This document shows positions 43,081 to 51,305 of a stretch of 64,000 nt of DNA, piece after piece (position 1 is the first letter of the stretch; each line of letters begins with the position of its first letter). Under the pieces are notes generated by a model that was not told where the DNA came from, made no database searches, and saw nothing but the letters and a program-made list of their open reading frames with translations. The position numbers were made by a program, and so were the translations under genes. The DNA is taken from contig CAAGGL010000024.1 in the NCBI GenBank assembly GCA_900769405.1, positions 124,001-188,000 on the forward strand. Reading direction: 5' to 3'. This DNA comes from an uncultured Alistipes sp. (GTDB lineage: Bacteria > Bacteroidota > Bacteroidia > Bacteroidales > Rikenellaceae).

Positions 43081-43213
43081 ACGCCCTTTTTTACGCCAAA
43101 AGTGGCACGCATTTCAAGGATCAAATCCCCCGCCCGATAAATATTTCGCGAATAAATTGGCTTAAATTCTCAAAATTGATTAACTTTACAAATCGAATTC
43201 AACCATTTTTGCA

Positions 43214-43879
43214 ATGTCAGTAAAAAGTCAATTGGAGCGAGTGCGAGCAACGTTACCCGAGTATGTGACGCTCGTGGCGGTGTCGAAAACACACCCCGTC
43301 GAGGCGATTGCTGAGGCTTACGAGGCGGGTCAGCGCATCTTTGGTGAGAGCCGTCCGCAGGAGTTGCGTGCCAAGTACGAGGCTCTGCCGCGCGACATCG
43401 AGTGGCATATGATCGGTCACCTGCAAACCAATAAGGTGAAGTATATTGCGCCATTCGTTACGTTGATTCATTCGGTTGATAGCGAGCGACTTGCGGAGAC
43501 GATTCAGGTGCAGGCGGCTAAGTGCGGTCGCACGATTGATGTGCTGCTAGAAATCCACGTTGCGGCCGAGGAGAGCAAGTCGGGCTGGGCTATTGATGAC
43601 CTGCGTACGGCGGTTGCGTCGGGGCTGTTCGAGCGACTGCCGAATGTCCGCGTGCGAGGTGTGATGGGCATTGCGACCAATACCGACGATATGGAGCGCG
43701 TGAGTGCCGATTTCGTGCAACTGCGCATATATAAGGAGGAGTTAGCGCCCTATTTTGGCGAGCAGTTCGATACTCTTTCGATGGGAATGTCGGAGGACTA
43801 CCCTACGGCTATTGCTGCCGGTTCGACAATGGTTCGCATCGGCTCGACAATCTTCGGCGAGCGCGACTATTCGAAATAG
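43214..43879 (+). CDS. yggS: YggS-family PLP-binding protein (PLPBP)
   Basis: The 221-residue protein is a PLP homeostasis protein: the PLP lysine lies in LVAVSKTHPVE near residue 26, with FGESRPQELRAKYE, WHMIGHLQTNKVKY and SMGMSEDYPTAI. YggS/PLPBP binds PLP and has no clear catalytic activity. A weak promoter (TAACTTTA at 43181-43188) lies upstream. It converges with the M23 peptidase gene at a shared terminator. Confidence 0.94.
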   Translation: MSVKSQLERVRATLPEYVTLVAVSKTHPVEAIAEAYEAGQRIFGESRPQELRAKYEALPRDIEWHMIGHLQTNKVKYIAPFVTLIHSVDSERLAETIQVQAAKCGRTIDVLLEIHVAAEESKSGWAIDDLRTAVASGLFERLPNVRVRGVMGIATNTDDMERVSADFVQLRIYKEELAPYFGEQFDTLSMGMSEDYPTAIAAGSTMVRIGSTIFGERDYSK

Positions 43880-43896
43880 GTAAACGTACTATAAAA

Positions 43897-43934
43897 AATA
43901 AATCCCCTGAACGTAATCGATCAGGGGATTTATT
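43897..43934. terminator. bidirectional terminator between yggS and the M23 peptidase
   Basis: AATAAATCCCCTGA (43897-43910) pairs perfectly with TCAGGGGATTTATT (43921-43934), with A/T-rich tails on both sides. Confidence 0.85.
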
Positions 43935-43951
43935 ATAAGTATATCGCCGAA

Positions 43952-45010
43952 TTATCGAACTCGCAGCGAGCGACCGATGCGCAGTGTGGTTTTGGTCGTG
44001 ATGCCGTTCAGACGGCAGATTGAGCCAACTGTCGTGCCATACTTCACAGCCAAGCCGCCGAGCGTGTCGCCCGAACGAATCTTGTGGTAAACCTGCTTTG
44101 CGGCCTCCTCTTTCTTCTTCTGCTCGGCAATCTCCTCGTCGCCTAAGATCTCGTCCTCGAAATCCTGAATACCCGCGCGCGAGTGGATATCAAAGTAATC
44201 CTTTTTGAGCAGGAATGTTTCGCGGCGCAGGTTGCCGTTCTCGAAATTCACCAGGCGCTCGGGGTCGAATGTCTGACCGAAGTAACGAATTTCATAGTGA
44301 AGGTGCGGACCGGTGCTGCGACCTGTGTCGCCACCCAAACCGATGATCTGACCAGCATAAACAGTGTCGTTGGGCTTTACGAAACGCTGGTCAAGATGAC
44401 CGTGCCAAGTTTCAAGACCGTTGTCGTGACGAATTATAACCAAGTTGCCGTAACCACCTTTGTTATAGGTCGATATGCGTACTTTGCCACTAAATGTAGC
44501 ATAGATCGGATCGCCCGTTTTGAGCGGAATATCGACGCCACGATGGCGACGACGACCGCGCGGACCGAACTTCGAACGTACCGTACCCTTGATCGGATAG
44601 TGGTAGCCTTTGAGCGAATCGACCAGATTGATCACAACTGACTGCGGCAGGTCAGCCAACTGAACATCTTCGTAGGGGAAGAGTTTGATGGTATCCCAAT
44701 GCTTTGCGTAGGTATCGACCTCCCAATCCTCTGCCGAACGGATACGGATATAGCGCCACGAGTTGTCGTTGAACAGAACAACCTTCACGGCGTCGTTCTC
44801 GGTCGGGAGTGTGTCGAGTGCGATCGTACCGTTGCCGTTGCTGACTGCGGTCACGGGCTGAACCTTTGCTTTGGGCATTGCTTCGAGCAGTTCGATCTCG
44901 CTCTGTGCCTGTTGAAGCAACTCTTTGATTTTGCTAACATCTTGAGCCTGAGTTGTTGCCGTTGCGGCGAACATCAGTGCTATGGGGAGGATAAGTTTGG
45001 TGATTTTCAC
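43952..45010 (-). CDS. M23 peptidase with C-terminal LysM domain
   Basis: The 352-residue secreted protein has a signal peptide (residues 1-22), a coiled N-terminal part, and an M23 (LytM) zinc domain with RHRGVDIPL near residue 163 and GPHLHYEIRYFG near residue 240, both metal-ligand motifs intact. A LysM module near residues 307-351 (YHKIRSGDTLGGLAVKYG) binds peptidoglycan. It is probably a DD-endopeptidase active in cell-wall growth or division. It is the last gene of the yicC operon, and a -7 element inside the intergenic region may also drive it separately. Confidence 0.95.
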   Translation of the reverse strand: MKITKLILPIALMFAATATTQAQDVSKIKELLQQAQSEIELLEAMPKAKVQPVTAVSNGNGTIALDTLPTENDAVKVVLFNDNSWRYIRIRSAEDWEVDTYAKHWDTIKLFPYEDVQLADLPQSVVINLVDSLKGYHYPIKGTVRSKFGPRGRRRHRGVDIPLKTGDPIYATFSGKVRISTYNKGGYGNLVIIRHDNGLETWHGHLDQRFVKPNDTVYAGQIIGLGGDTGRSTGPHLHYEIRYFGQTFDPERLVNFENGNLRRETFLLKKDYFDIHSRAGIQDFEDEILGDEEIAEQKKKEEAAKQVYHKIRSGDTLGGLAVKYGTTVGSICRLNGITTKTTLRIGRSLRVR

Positions 45011-45033
45011 GTTAATCGAGTTTTTTAGTCGGG

Positions 45034-45041
45034 CAAAGATA
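45034..45041 (-). promoter_or_regulatory. internal -7 promoter element of the M23 peptidase
   Basis: TATCTTTG on the minus strand between the DUF3109 stop and the peptidase ATG, 24 bases before the ATG. Confidence 0.55.
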
Positions 45042-45046
45042 ATTAA

Positions 45047-45631
45047 TTATTCTGATTTTTCGCTCTCTTTGATATATTCTTCGGCGGCTTCGAGCGCCTT
45101 GTAGAACTCCTCGCCAAAACGACGGGTGATAGGCTCTTTTAGCGCTTTATAGACGGGCACGCCCAATTTGCGGCCGCACTCCACTGCATCGCGACAAACT
45201 GACCAGCGGTGGTAGTTCAGTCCGACGCTACCATTCGAGAAATTGACCAATCGAATCGGATAGAGGTGGCACGAAATGGGCTTATAGAACGAACACTTAC
45301 CCTCGCGGTAGGCGCGCTCGATGGCGCAGAACGTAATGCCGTTCTCCTCGAACGAGTAGGCGCACTCGGCGTCGTTGATCAGCGGCGTGCAGTAGTCGCC
45401 ATCGTCGTCAACCACCATAAAACCCTGGCGCTCGATAGCCTCGATGCCTTCGGGTTTCATATAGGGTTTGTAGTTTTCGTACTCCTCTTCGAGAATGTCA
45501 ATCTCCTCCATTTCGAGCGGAGCTCCTGCATTACCCTCGACGCAGCAAATACCGCGACACTTGCCTAAATCGCACACGAATCCTTCGCGCAACAGATCGA
45601 GGCTCACGATTTTATCATCAATTTCAATCAT
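45047..45631 (-). CDS. DUF3109-family cysteine-rich protein
   Basis: The 194-residue protein has eight or so conserved cysteines in the DUF3109 pattern: VCDLGKCRGICCVEG near residue 20, DAECAYSF, TFCAIERAYREGKCSFYKPISCHLYP and SVCRDAVECG. Such proteins likely bind iron-sulfur or zinc; the function is unknown. Its start overlaps the ddl stop (TAATG), indicating tight coupling. Confidence 0.88.
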   Translation of the reverse strand: MIEIDDKIVSLDLLREGFVCDLGKCRGICCVEGNAGAPLEMEEIDILEEEYENYKPYMKPEGIEAIERQGFMVVDDDGDYCTPLINDAECAYSFEENGITFCAIERAYREGKCSFYKPISCHLYPIRLVNFSNGSVGLNYHRWSVCRDAVECGRKLGVPVYKALKEPITRRFGEEFYKALEAAEEYIKESEKSE

Positions 45632-46611
45632 TATTTCAGTGAGTCTTCAATTACTAAATCGAACATTTCGCCCAGTGACATACCCATCGTTGCGGCCTGC
45701 TTGGGGACGATACTTGCGGCGCTCATACCGGGGATCGTGTTGATCTCGACCATATAGGGAACGCCCTCGGGAGTGAGGATAAAGTCGGCGCGCACTACTC
45801 CACTGCAACGACACAGACGATAGGCCTCGACTGCCATTTTGCGAATCTTCTCGGCCGACTCCTCGTCGATCGGTGCGGGAGTGATCTCGTCCGACATACC
45901 GCTCGTATATTTTGCCTCGTAGTCGAAGAAATCCTTTTTCGATACGATCTCGGTCAGCGGGAATACATACTCCTTCTCACCCAAAATCATCAGACCGCAA
46001 CCAATCTCGCGTCCCGAAATCATCTCTTCGATCAGCACGTCGTCGCTCTCGCTACGAGCATACTCGATGGCAGCTTCGATATCCTCCTTCTTCGAAACTT
46101 TCGTTACGCCGCAGCTGCTGCCGCTTGCATTGGGCTTGATAAATACGGGCAGACTCAACTTTTCGACAATCTCGTCAGCCGATATGCTCTCGTTGCGCGT
46201 GAGGAAGATCTCGCGAGCAACGGGCACCTTGCCTGCAACGGCGCGCTTGGTCGAAATTTTGTCGAAGGTGATTACCGACGACGCCATACCGCACGACGAA
46301 TAAGGTACGCCCATAATGTCGAGGTAGCCCTGCAATTTGCCGTCCTCGCCGGGGGTGCCGTGAATGATGATCAACGCATAGTCGAAGGGCTTGTGCTGAC
46401 CGTTGATAGTGATCGAGAAGTCGTTCTTATCGACTGCAATTACCTCGCCGTTGGCAGTGGTGTGGCTCCAATTGCGACCTTGCACATCGACCACCGTGAT
46501 GTCATATTTCGAGTGATCCATTGCCTGCTCGATCTGCGCTGCGCTGGCGAGTGCAATTTCGCGTTCCGATGAGTCGCCGCCCGAGAGTAAGGCGATATTT
46601 AATTTCTTCAT
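45631..46611 (-). CDS. ddl: D-alanine--D-alanine ligase
   Basis: Ddl joins two D-Ala for peptidoglycan precursors. The 326-residue ATP-grasp enzyme has HGTPGEDGKLQG near residue 85, KPNASGSSCGVTKV, EEMISGREIGCG, and the late RADFILTPEGVPYMVEINTIPGMS cluster. I start at the ATG complementary to 46609-46611 (MKKLNIALLSGGDSSERE); a TTG six bases upstream is less likely. It follows nadD after 13 bases and overlaps the DUF3109 gene by one base. Confidence 0.96.
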   Translation of the reverse strand: MKKLNIALLSGGDSSEREIALASAAQIEQAMDHSKYDITVVDVQGRNWSHTTANGEVIAVDKNDFSITINGQHKPFDYALIIIHGTPGEDGKLQGYLDIMGVPYSSCGMASSVITFDKISTKRAVAGKVPVAREIFLTRNESISADEIVEKLSLPVFIKPNASGSSCGVTKVSKKEDIEAAIEYARSESDDVLIEEMISGREIGCGLMILGEKEYVFPLTEIVSKKDFFDYEAKYTSGMSDEITPAPIDEESAEKIRKMAVEAYRLCRCSGVVRADFILTPEGVPYMVEINTIPGMSAASIVPKQAATMGMSLGEMFDLVIEDSLK

Positions 46612-46624
46612 TTTCAAATATTTT

Positions 46625-47434
46625 CTAAGGATTGTAAATATCTTTGTATCTGAATTCGAGAATCTCCTGAATCAGATCAATATAGTTCTTCGCTTCGCAT
46701 TGCGGGTCGATCACCGCCGCACGCTTAAAGTCGTTCAGCGCTGCGCCCCACTCGTTGTGGCGATAGTGCCACTCGCCACGTTCGATGTAATATTTTGCGT
46801 TGTCGGGATCGGCCTCGATCTTCTCGTCCAACTGCTGGCGATAGGCTGCTGCCGACCACAGGTTGTTCTGTTTGATGTACTTCAAAACACCCGCGCAAAG
46901 CATCGACTGCGCATCGCCGCCCGTTTGGAGTGTACGTCGCACCGATGTCGATGAGTAGTTGTGCTGAGGTGCATCTTCGAGAATGGTTACTCGATCAGTT
47001 AATTTGTCGATCGTTTCGCCCTTTCGCGGATAGACAAATATGGGGAAGTTTTCGAGAATATACTCGGGTTCGCGCCAAGTGTCGAGTGTGCGGATCAGGT
47101 CGCCACCCATCAGTATCGAAAAGCGCATTTCGCGGCCGAAATTCTCGCTCAAATATCGCAACGTATTGACCGTATATGAGGGGCGATCGAGGATAAATTC
47201 AATGGCCGAGGCCTTGATCTGCTCGGGGAAACGCGACTCGGCACACGCGATCTCGGCCATCTCGAATCGCTGTAACTCGGCGGCCAATTCGGGTGCTGCT
47301 TTATGCGGGTTTTGGGGCGATACGATCAGTATCACCTCGTCGCAAAGATTGTGCTCGACGGCATACTCGGCAATGGCAATGTGGCCTCTGTGGATCGGGT
47401 TGAACGACCCGAAGTAGAGCATTACATTCTTCAT
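46625..47434 (-). CDS. nadD: nicotinate-nucleotide adenylyltransferase with TPR-like extension
   Basis: NadD adenylates nicotinate mononucleotide in NAD synthesis. The catalytic part (about residues 1-195) has GSFNPIHRGH, SPQNPHK, GGDLIRTLDTW and the adenylyl-binding YSSTSVRR. The total of 269 residues is longer than usual because of roughly 70 additional residues that read as two TPR helices (DPDNAKYYIERGEWHYRHNEWGAALNDFKRAAVIDP). The extension could mediate protein binding; its role is unknown. Confidence 0.93.
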   Translation of the reverse strand: MKNVMLYFGSFNPIHRGHIAIAEYAVEHNLCDEVILIVSPQNPHKAAPELAAELQRFEMAEIACAESRFPEQIKASAIEFILDRPSYTVNTLRYLSENFGREMRFSILMGGDLIRTLDTWREPEYILENFPIFVYPRKGETIDKLTDRVTILEDAPQHNYSSTSVRRTLQTGGDAQSMLCAGVLKYIKQNNLWSAAAYRQQLDEKIEADPDNAKYYIERGEWHYRHNEWGAALNDFKRAAVIDPQCEAKNYIDLIQEILEFRYKDIYNP

Positions 47435-47446
47435 TACCTCAGGCGC

Positions 47447-48007
47447 TTATGCAATGAAATTCTTAATCACCTCGATGCACTCCGCAACGGCCACTTCGAG
47501 ATCGTCATTAACGATCTGGCGGTCGAACTCGGGTGCTTTGGTCAGCTCGAACGAGGCCTTTGCGATTCGCTTCTCGATCACCTCGGGAGCGTCCGTGCCG
47601 CGACCCTCCAAACGCTTGCGCAACTCCTCGATCGAGGGCGGCATAACGAAGATCGAGAGCGCCTGCTCACCGAAGATCTCTTTCAGGCGAATGCCGCCCA
47701 TAACATCGACATCGAATACGATGACGTTGCCTTTGTTCCAAATGCGCTCCATCTCGCTACGCAGAGTGCCATAGCAGGTACCTTTATAGACCTCTTCCCA
47801 CTCGACGAATTTATCGGCTGCAACAGCCTCGGCGAACTCCTCGGCCGAAAGAAAGTAGTAATCTACCCCATTCTGCTCGACGCCACGCGGTGCACGGCTC
47901 GTAGCCGAGATCGAGAATTCGAGATTTGAGAACTGTTCGAGCAGACGGCGTACGATGGTGGTTTTGCCCGAGCCGCTCGGTGCTGAGAATATCAGAAGTT
48001 TTCCCAT
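47447..48007 (-). CDS. gmk: guanylate kinase
   Basis: Gmk phosphorylates GMP and dGMP. The 186-residue protein has P-loop SAPSGSGKTTIV near residue 8, TSRAPRGVEQNGVDYYF, and FDVDVMGG near residue 100. It starts 13 bases after yicC and is followed by nadD after 12 bases. The yicC-gmk-nadD order fits a nucleotide and cofactor housekeeping operon. Confidence 0.97.
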   Translation of the reverse strand: MGKLLIFSAPSGSGKTTIVRRLLEQFSNLEFSISATSRAPRGVEQNGVDYYFLSAEEFAEAVAADKFVEWEEVYKGTCYGTLRSEMERIWNKGNVIVFDVDVMGGIRLKEIFGEQALSIFVMPPSIEELRKRLEGRGTDAPEVIEKRIAKASFELTKAPEFDRQIVNDDLEVAVAECIEVIKNFIA

Positions 48008-48020
48008 TGTTGCGTAATGT

Positions 48021-48902
48021 TTAGAGCAGATTTAACACTTGTTCCTTGATCTTTTCCAACTCGTCTTTCATCTGCACGACCAGACGCTGCATCTGGCTGT
48101 CGTTCGACTTCGAACCGAGAGTGTTGATTTCACGACCCATCTCCTGTGCGATGAAACCGAGCTTGCGACCGGGAGCCTCCTCGCCTGCTGCCACCTCGCG
48201 GAAATATTTGCAGTGGTTGGTCAGGCGCACCTTCTCTTCGGTTACGTCGAGTTTCTCGATGTAGAAGATCATCTCCTGCTCCAAGCGGTTATTATCAACC
48301 TCGACCTTCAACTGCTCGATAGCCTCGCGAATCTTGGTGCGGATAGCCTCGACGCGAGCCTTCTCGAAGGGAGTCACTGCCTCTTTGAGAGCCTCGATCT
48401 TATCGACGCGCTGCAACAGATCGGCAATCAGAATTGCGCCCTCCTGAGTGCGGAAAGCGTCGTGCTGTGCAACGGCGCCCGCCACTGCCTCCATCAGAGC
48501 CTTCTGCTCATCGTCGCTGATGTCGTTGCTGCTGGTTGCCACAACGTCGGGCATACGCATAACCGACTGAATCAACGTAGCGTCGGCCTCTGCCGAAGAA
48601 CCGATGCCGTTGTCGGCGCAAATCGCTTTGAGCGCATTGTAGTGGAGTTTGAACAGTTCGCCATTGATCTTCACCGAGCCTTCGTCAACGGTGGTTTCGG
48701 CATTGATATAAACATCAACCTTACCACGCTTTACGGTCTGAGCGACCATATTGCGGATCTCGTACTCGAACGGGCGATAGATTGCGGGAAGCTTGATGCT
48801 CAGGTCGAGTTGTTTGCTGTTCAGCGATCGAATTTCGACCGATATTTTTTTGTTTTGAGTAGCGGATTCGGCTTTGCCATATCCGGTCATCGATTTGATC
48901 AT
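48021..48902 (-). CDS. yicC: YicC-family endoribonuclease
   Basis: The 293-residue protein starts MIKSMTGYGKAES, the family hallmark, and has EIRSLNSKQLDLSIKLP, then ends with the C-terminal EMGREINTLGSKSNDSQMQ signature. YicC proteins are cobalt/manganese-dependent ribonucleases that help degrade RNAs. I use the ATG complementary to 48900-48902, not the upstream in-frame start at 49001, because the -7 element (48928) lies just before this ATG. Confidence 0.95.
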   Translation of the reverse strand: MIKSMTGYGKAESATQNKKISVEIRSLNSKQLDLSIKLPAIYRPFEYEIRNMVAQTVKRGKVDVYINAETTVDEGSVKINGELFKLHYNALKAICADNGIGSSAEADATLIQSVMRMPDVVATSSNDISDDEQKALMEAVAGAVAQHDAFRTQEGAILIADLLQRVDKIEALKEAVTPFEKARVEAIRTKIREAIEQLKVEVDNNRLEQEMIFYIEKLDVTEEKVRLTNHCKYFREVAAGEEAPGRKLGFIAQEMGREINTLGSKSNDSQMQRLVVQMKDELEKIKEQVLNLL

Positions 48903-48927
48903 AATCAGTGTTTTGTTTTTCTTTTTG

Positions 48928-48935
48928 CAAAGGTA
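48928..48935 (-). promoter_or_regulatory. -7 promoter element of yicC
   Basis: TACCTTTG on the minus strand, 25 bases before the yicC ATG. It decides the yicC start. Confidence 0.6.
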
Positions 48936-48987
48936 CGTCAAAAATCTTATAAAAGACCGTATTTGCGATAAAAAAGTTGAGAATGTT

Positions 48988-49019
48988 GTTGTGAAATCCA
49001 AAATAAATTTCTATATTTG
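48988..49019 (+). promoter_or_regulatory. promoter of serC
   Basis: GTTG (48988-48991, partial match to TTTG), 20 bases, TATATTTG (49012-49019). The 5' leader to the ATG is about 95 bases long. Confidence 0.6.
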
Positions 49020-49120
49020 TAAGTCGCAGAGAAAGAAAACTTTTACTTACAGTTTGAAATCCGCTGCGATGAATAACAGAAAATGCTAAACTAAAATACT
49101 TAAAAACTAACAAGAACGTT

Positions 49121-50194
49121 ATGAAAAAACACAATTTCAACGCGGGACCTTCGATCCTGCCTCGTGAAGTGATTGAAAAGGCAGCAGCGGCTGTCCTCGA
49201 TTTTGATGGTATGGGACTGTCGATTCTCGAAATCTCGCACCGAAGCAAAGAGTTTGACGCAGTGATGGACGACGCAGTGGCATTGTTCCGCGAGTTGTTG
49301 AATATCCCCGAGAACTATAAGGTTATCTTTGTGGGCGGTGGTGCTTCGACTCAGTTCTTCCATATTCCCTACAACTTCCTCGAAACTAAGGCCGGTTACA
49401 TCAATACGGGCGTTTGGTCGAAGAAGGCTATCAAGGAGGCTAAGAACTTTGGTGAGGTTAAGGTGCTGGCTACCTCGGAGGATCGCAACTTTACCTATAT
49501 CCCCAAGAATGTGGAGATTCCCACTGATCTGGACTACCTGCACATTACTACCAACAACACTATCTACGGTACGGAGTATCACACCGATATCGACTGCCCC
49601 GTTAATCTGATCGCAGATATGAGCTCGGATATCCTGAGCCGTCCGGTTGATGTTACCAAGTATGCTATGATCTATGGTGGCGCACAGAAGAACCTCGGCC
49701 CCGCAGGTGCTACCTTTGCAATTATCCGCGAGGATATCGTTGGTAAGGTGTCGCGCGCACTGCCTTCGATGGTTGACTATCGCAGCCATATGGATAACAA
49801 CTCGATGTATAACACTCCTCCCGTATTCCCCGTATATGTAATCCGCGAGACTTTGAAGTGGATCAAGAGCATCGGTGGTGTTGAGGAGATCTATCGTCGC
49901 AATAAGGAGAAGGCTGATCTGCTCTATGCTGAGATCGATCGCAACCCGTTGTTCCGCGGTACGGCCGAGAAGGAGGATCGTTCGTTGATGAACATCTGCT
50001 TCGTGATGAATCCCGAGTATGAGGCGCTGGCTCCCGAGTTTATGGAGTTTGCTAAGGCTCGTGGTATGGTCGGCATCAAGGGTCACCGTTTGGTTGGTGG
50101 TTTCCGCGCATCGTGCTACAATGCACTGCCGAAGGAGAGCGTCGAGGCTCTGGTTGCAACAATGCAGGAGTTCGAGAAATTGCACGTAAAATAA
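49121..50194 (+). CDS. serC: phosphoserine aminotransferase
   Basis: SerC converts 3-phosphohydroxypyruvate to phosphoserine with glutamate and PLP. The 357-residue protein has the family start HNFNAGPSILP, GGGASTQF for phosphate binding, and the PLP Lys in YGGAQKNLGPAG near residue 187. It is followed by serA after about 110 bases, the standard serine-synthesis pair. Confidence 0.97.
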   Translation: MKKHNFNAGPSILPREVIEKAAAAVLDFDGMGLSILEISHRSKEFDAVMDDAVALFRELLNIPENYKVIFVGGGASTQFFHIPYNFLETKAGYINTGVWSKKAIKEAKNFGEVKVLATSEDRNFTYIPKNVEIPTDLDYLHITTNNTIYGTEYHTDIDCPVNLIADMSSDILSRPVDVTKYAMIYGGAQKNLGPAGATFAIIREDIVGKVSRALPSMVDYRSHMDNNSMYNTPPVFPVYVIRETLKWIKSIGGVEEIYRRNKEKADLLYAEIDRNPLFRGTAEKEDRSLMNICFVMNPEYEALAPEFMEFAKARGMVGIKGHRLVGGFRASCYNALPKESVEALVATMQEFEKLHVK

Positions 50195-50305
50195 ATTAAC
50201 GAAGGGAGAGGCTCGGCAATGGGATACGAATGGAGCGCAAATACGTTTGCCAAAAAGAGTGTCGCACAAGAGGCTCTTCCGATTACCTATTACTATTCAC
50301 TGAAT

Positions 50306-51235
50306 ATGGCAAAGAAAGTTTTGGTGGCGACCGAAAAACCGTTCGCTAAAAAGGCGGTAGATGGTATTCGCGAGGTTATCGAGAAGGCCGGCTACGAACT
50401 GAAAATGCTCGAAAAATATACCGATAAAGCCGAACTCTTGGAGGCAGTGGCTGATGTCGATGCGCTGATTATCCGTAGCGACAAGGTTACCTCGGAGGTG
50501 CTGGCTGCGGCTCCCAATTTGAAGATTGTCGTGCGTGCAGGTGCAGGCTACGACAATGTCGATTTGGAGGCAGCGACTGCGCGTGGCGTGGTGGTGATGA
50601 ACACCCCCGGTCAGAATGCCAATGCTGTGGCAGAGCTTACGATCGCAATGATGGTCTTTATGGCACGTAACGGCTTCAACCCCGGTACGGGTATGGAGTT
50701 GCGTGGCAAGCGTCTGGGTATTGTGGCTTATGGCGCGATTGGTCGCATTGTGGCAGACGTGGCTGACGGTTTCGGTATGTATGTTCACGTCTATTCGCGC
50801 CCGAATCCCAATAAGGTGCGCCTGTATGCAAAGCACTTGCGTCGTGACGACTCGCTCGAACAGATGTTCTCGGAGAGCAACTTCGTTTCGCTGCATATGC
50901 CCGCTACGGCCGATACTAAGGGTATGATCGGTTACGACCTTATCAAGTTGATGCCTGCCGGTGGTGTTCTGGTGAATACGGCCCGCAAGGAGTTGATTGA
51001 CGAGGAGGGCTTGATCCGCGCCTTCGAGGAGCGTTCGGACTTGAAGTATGTTACCGACATTACTCCCGTTCGTATCGAGGAGATGAAGGAGAAGTTTGGC
51101 AATCGAGTATTCGCTACTCCCAAGAAGATGGGTGCCGAGACTGCTGAGGCGAATATCAACGCAGCAGTTGCAGCAGCGACGCAGATTGTCGGTTTCTTCG
51201 AGAAGGGCGATGTGCAGTTTCAAGTAAACAAATAA
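50306..51235 (+). CDS. serA: D-3-phosphoglycerate dehydrogenase, short type with Lys at the His site
   Basis: SerA oxidises 3-phosphoglycerate in serine synthesis. The 309-residue protein lacks the regulatory ACT domain. The nucleotide-binding loop is AYGAIGRI near residue 145, and catalytic Arg is in NTARKELID. At the usual catalytic-His position (PHxG) the sequence is TPKKMGAE, so Lys replaces His, the IIIK class of this family. The frame is open to an ATG at 50219 (29 extra residues), but the ATG at 50306 gives the conserved start MAKKVLVATEKP. Confidence 0.93.
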   Translation: MAKKVLVATEKPFAKKAVDGIREVIEKAGYELKMLEKYTDKAELLEAVADVDALIIRSDKVTSEVLAAAPNLKIVVRAGAGYDNVDLEAATARGVVVMNTPGQNANAVAELTIAMMVFMARNGFNPGTGMELRGKRLGIVAYGAIGRIVADVADGFGMYVHVYSRPNPNKVRLYAKHLRRDDSLEQMFSESNFVSLHMPATADTKGMIGYDLIKLMPAGGVLVNTARKELIDEEGLIRAFEERSDLKYVTDITPVRIEEMKEKFGNRVFATPKKMGAETAEANINAAVAAATQIVGFFEKGDVQFQVNK

Positions 51236-51249
51236 TTAACTACCAATAA

Positions 51250-51285
51250 GCGCTGCGGGTTGAGGTCAAACTCGACCTGCGGCGT
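51250..51285. repeat. strong hairpin between serA and the DUF1015 gene
   Basis: CGCTGCGGGTTGAG (51251-51264) pairs with CTCGACCTGCGGCG (51271-51284), 14 bp with three G-U pairs in the plus-strand RNA and a six-base loop. No T run follows, so it is not a standard terminator. Confidence 0.6.
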
Positions 51286-51305
51286 AACCTTAAAACACAA
51301 AAACA

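Noticed and set aside
42792..43124. Minus-strand frame across tRNA-Cys
   Set aside because: It reads through the tRNA and its terminator; such frames are common false calls near tRNAs.
49121..49200. Riboswitch in the serC leader or upstream regions of purA and folD
   Set aside because: No known riboswitch core pattern could be recognised in these leaders.
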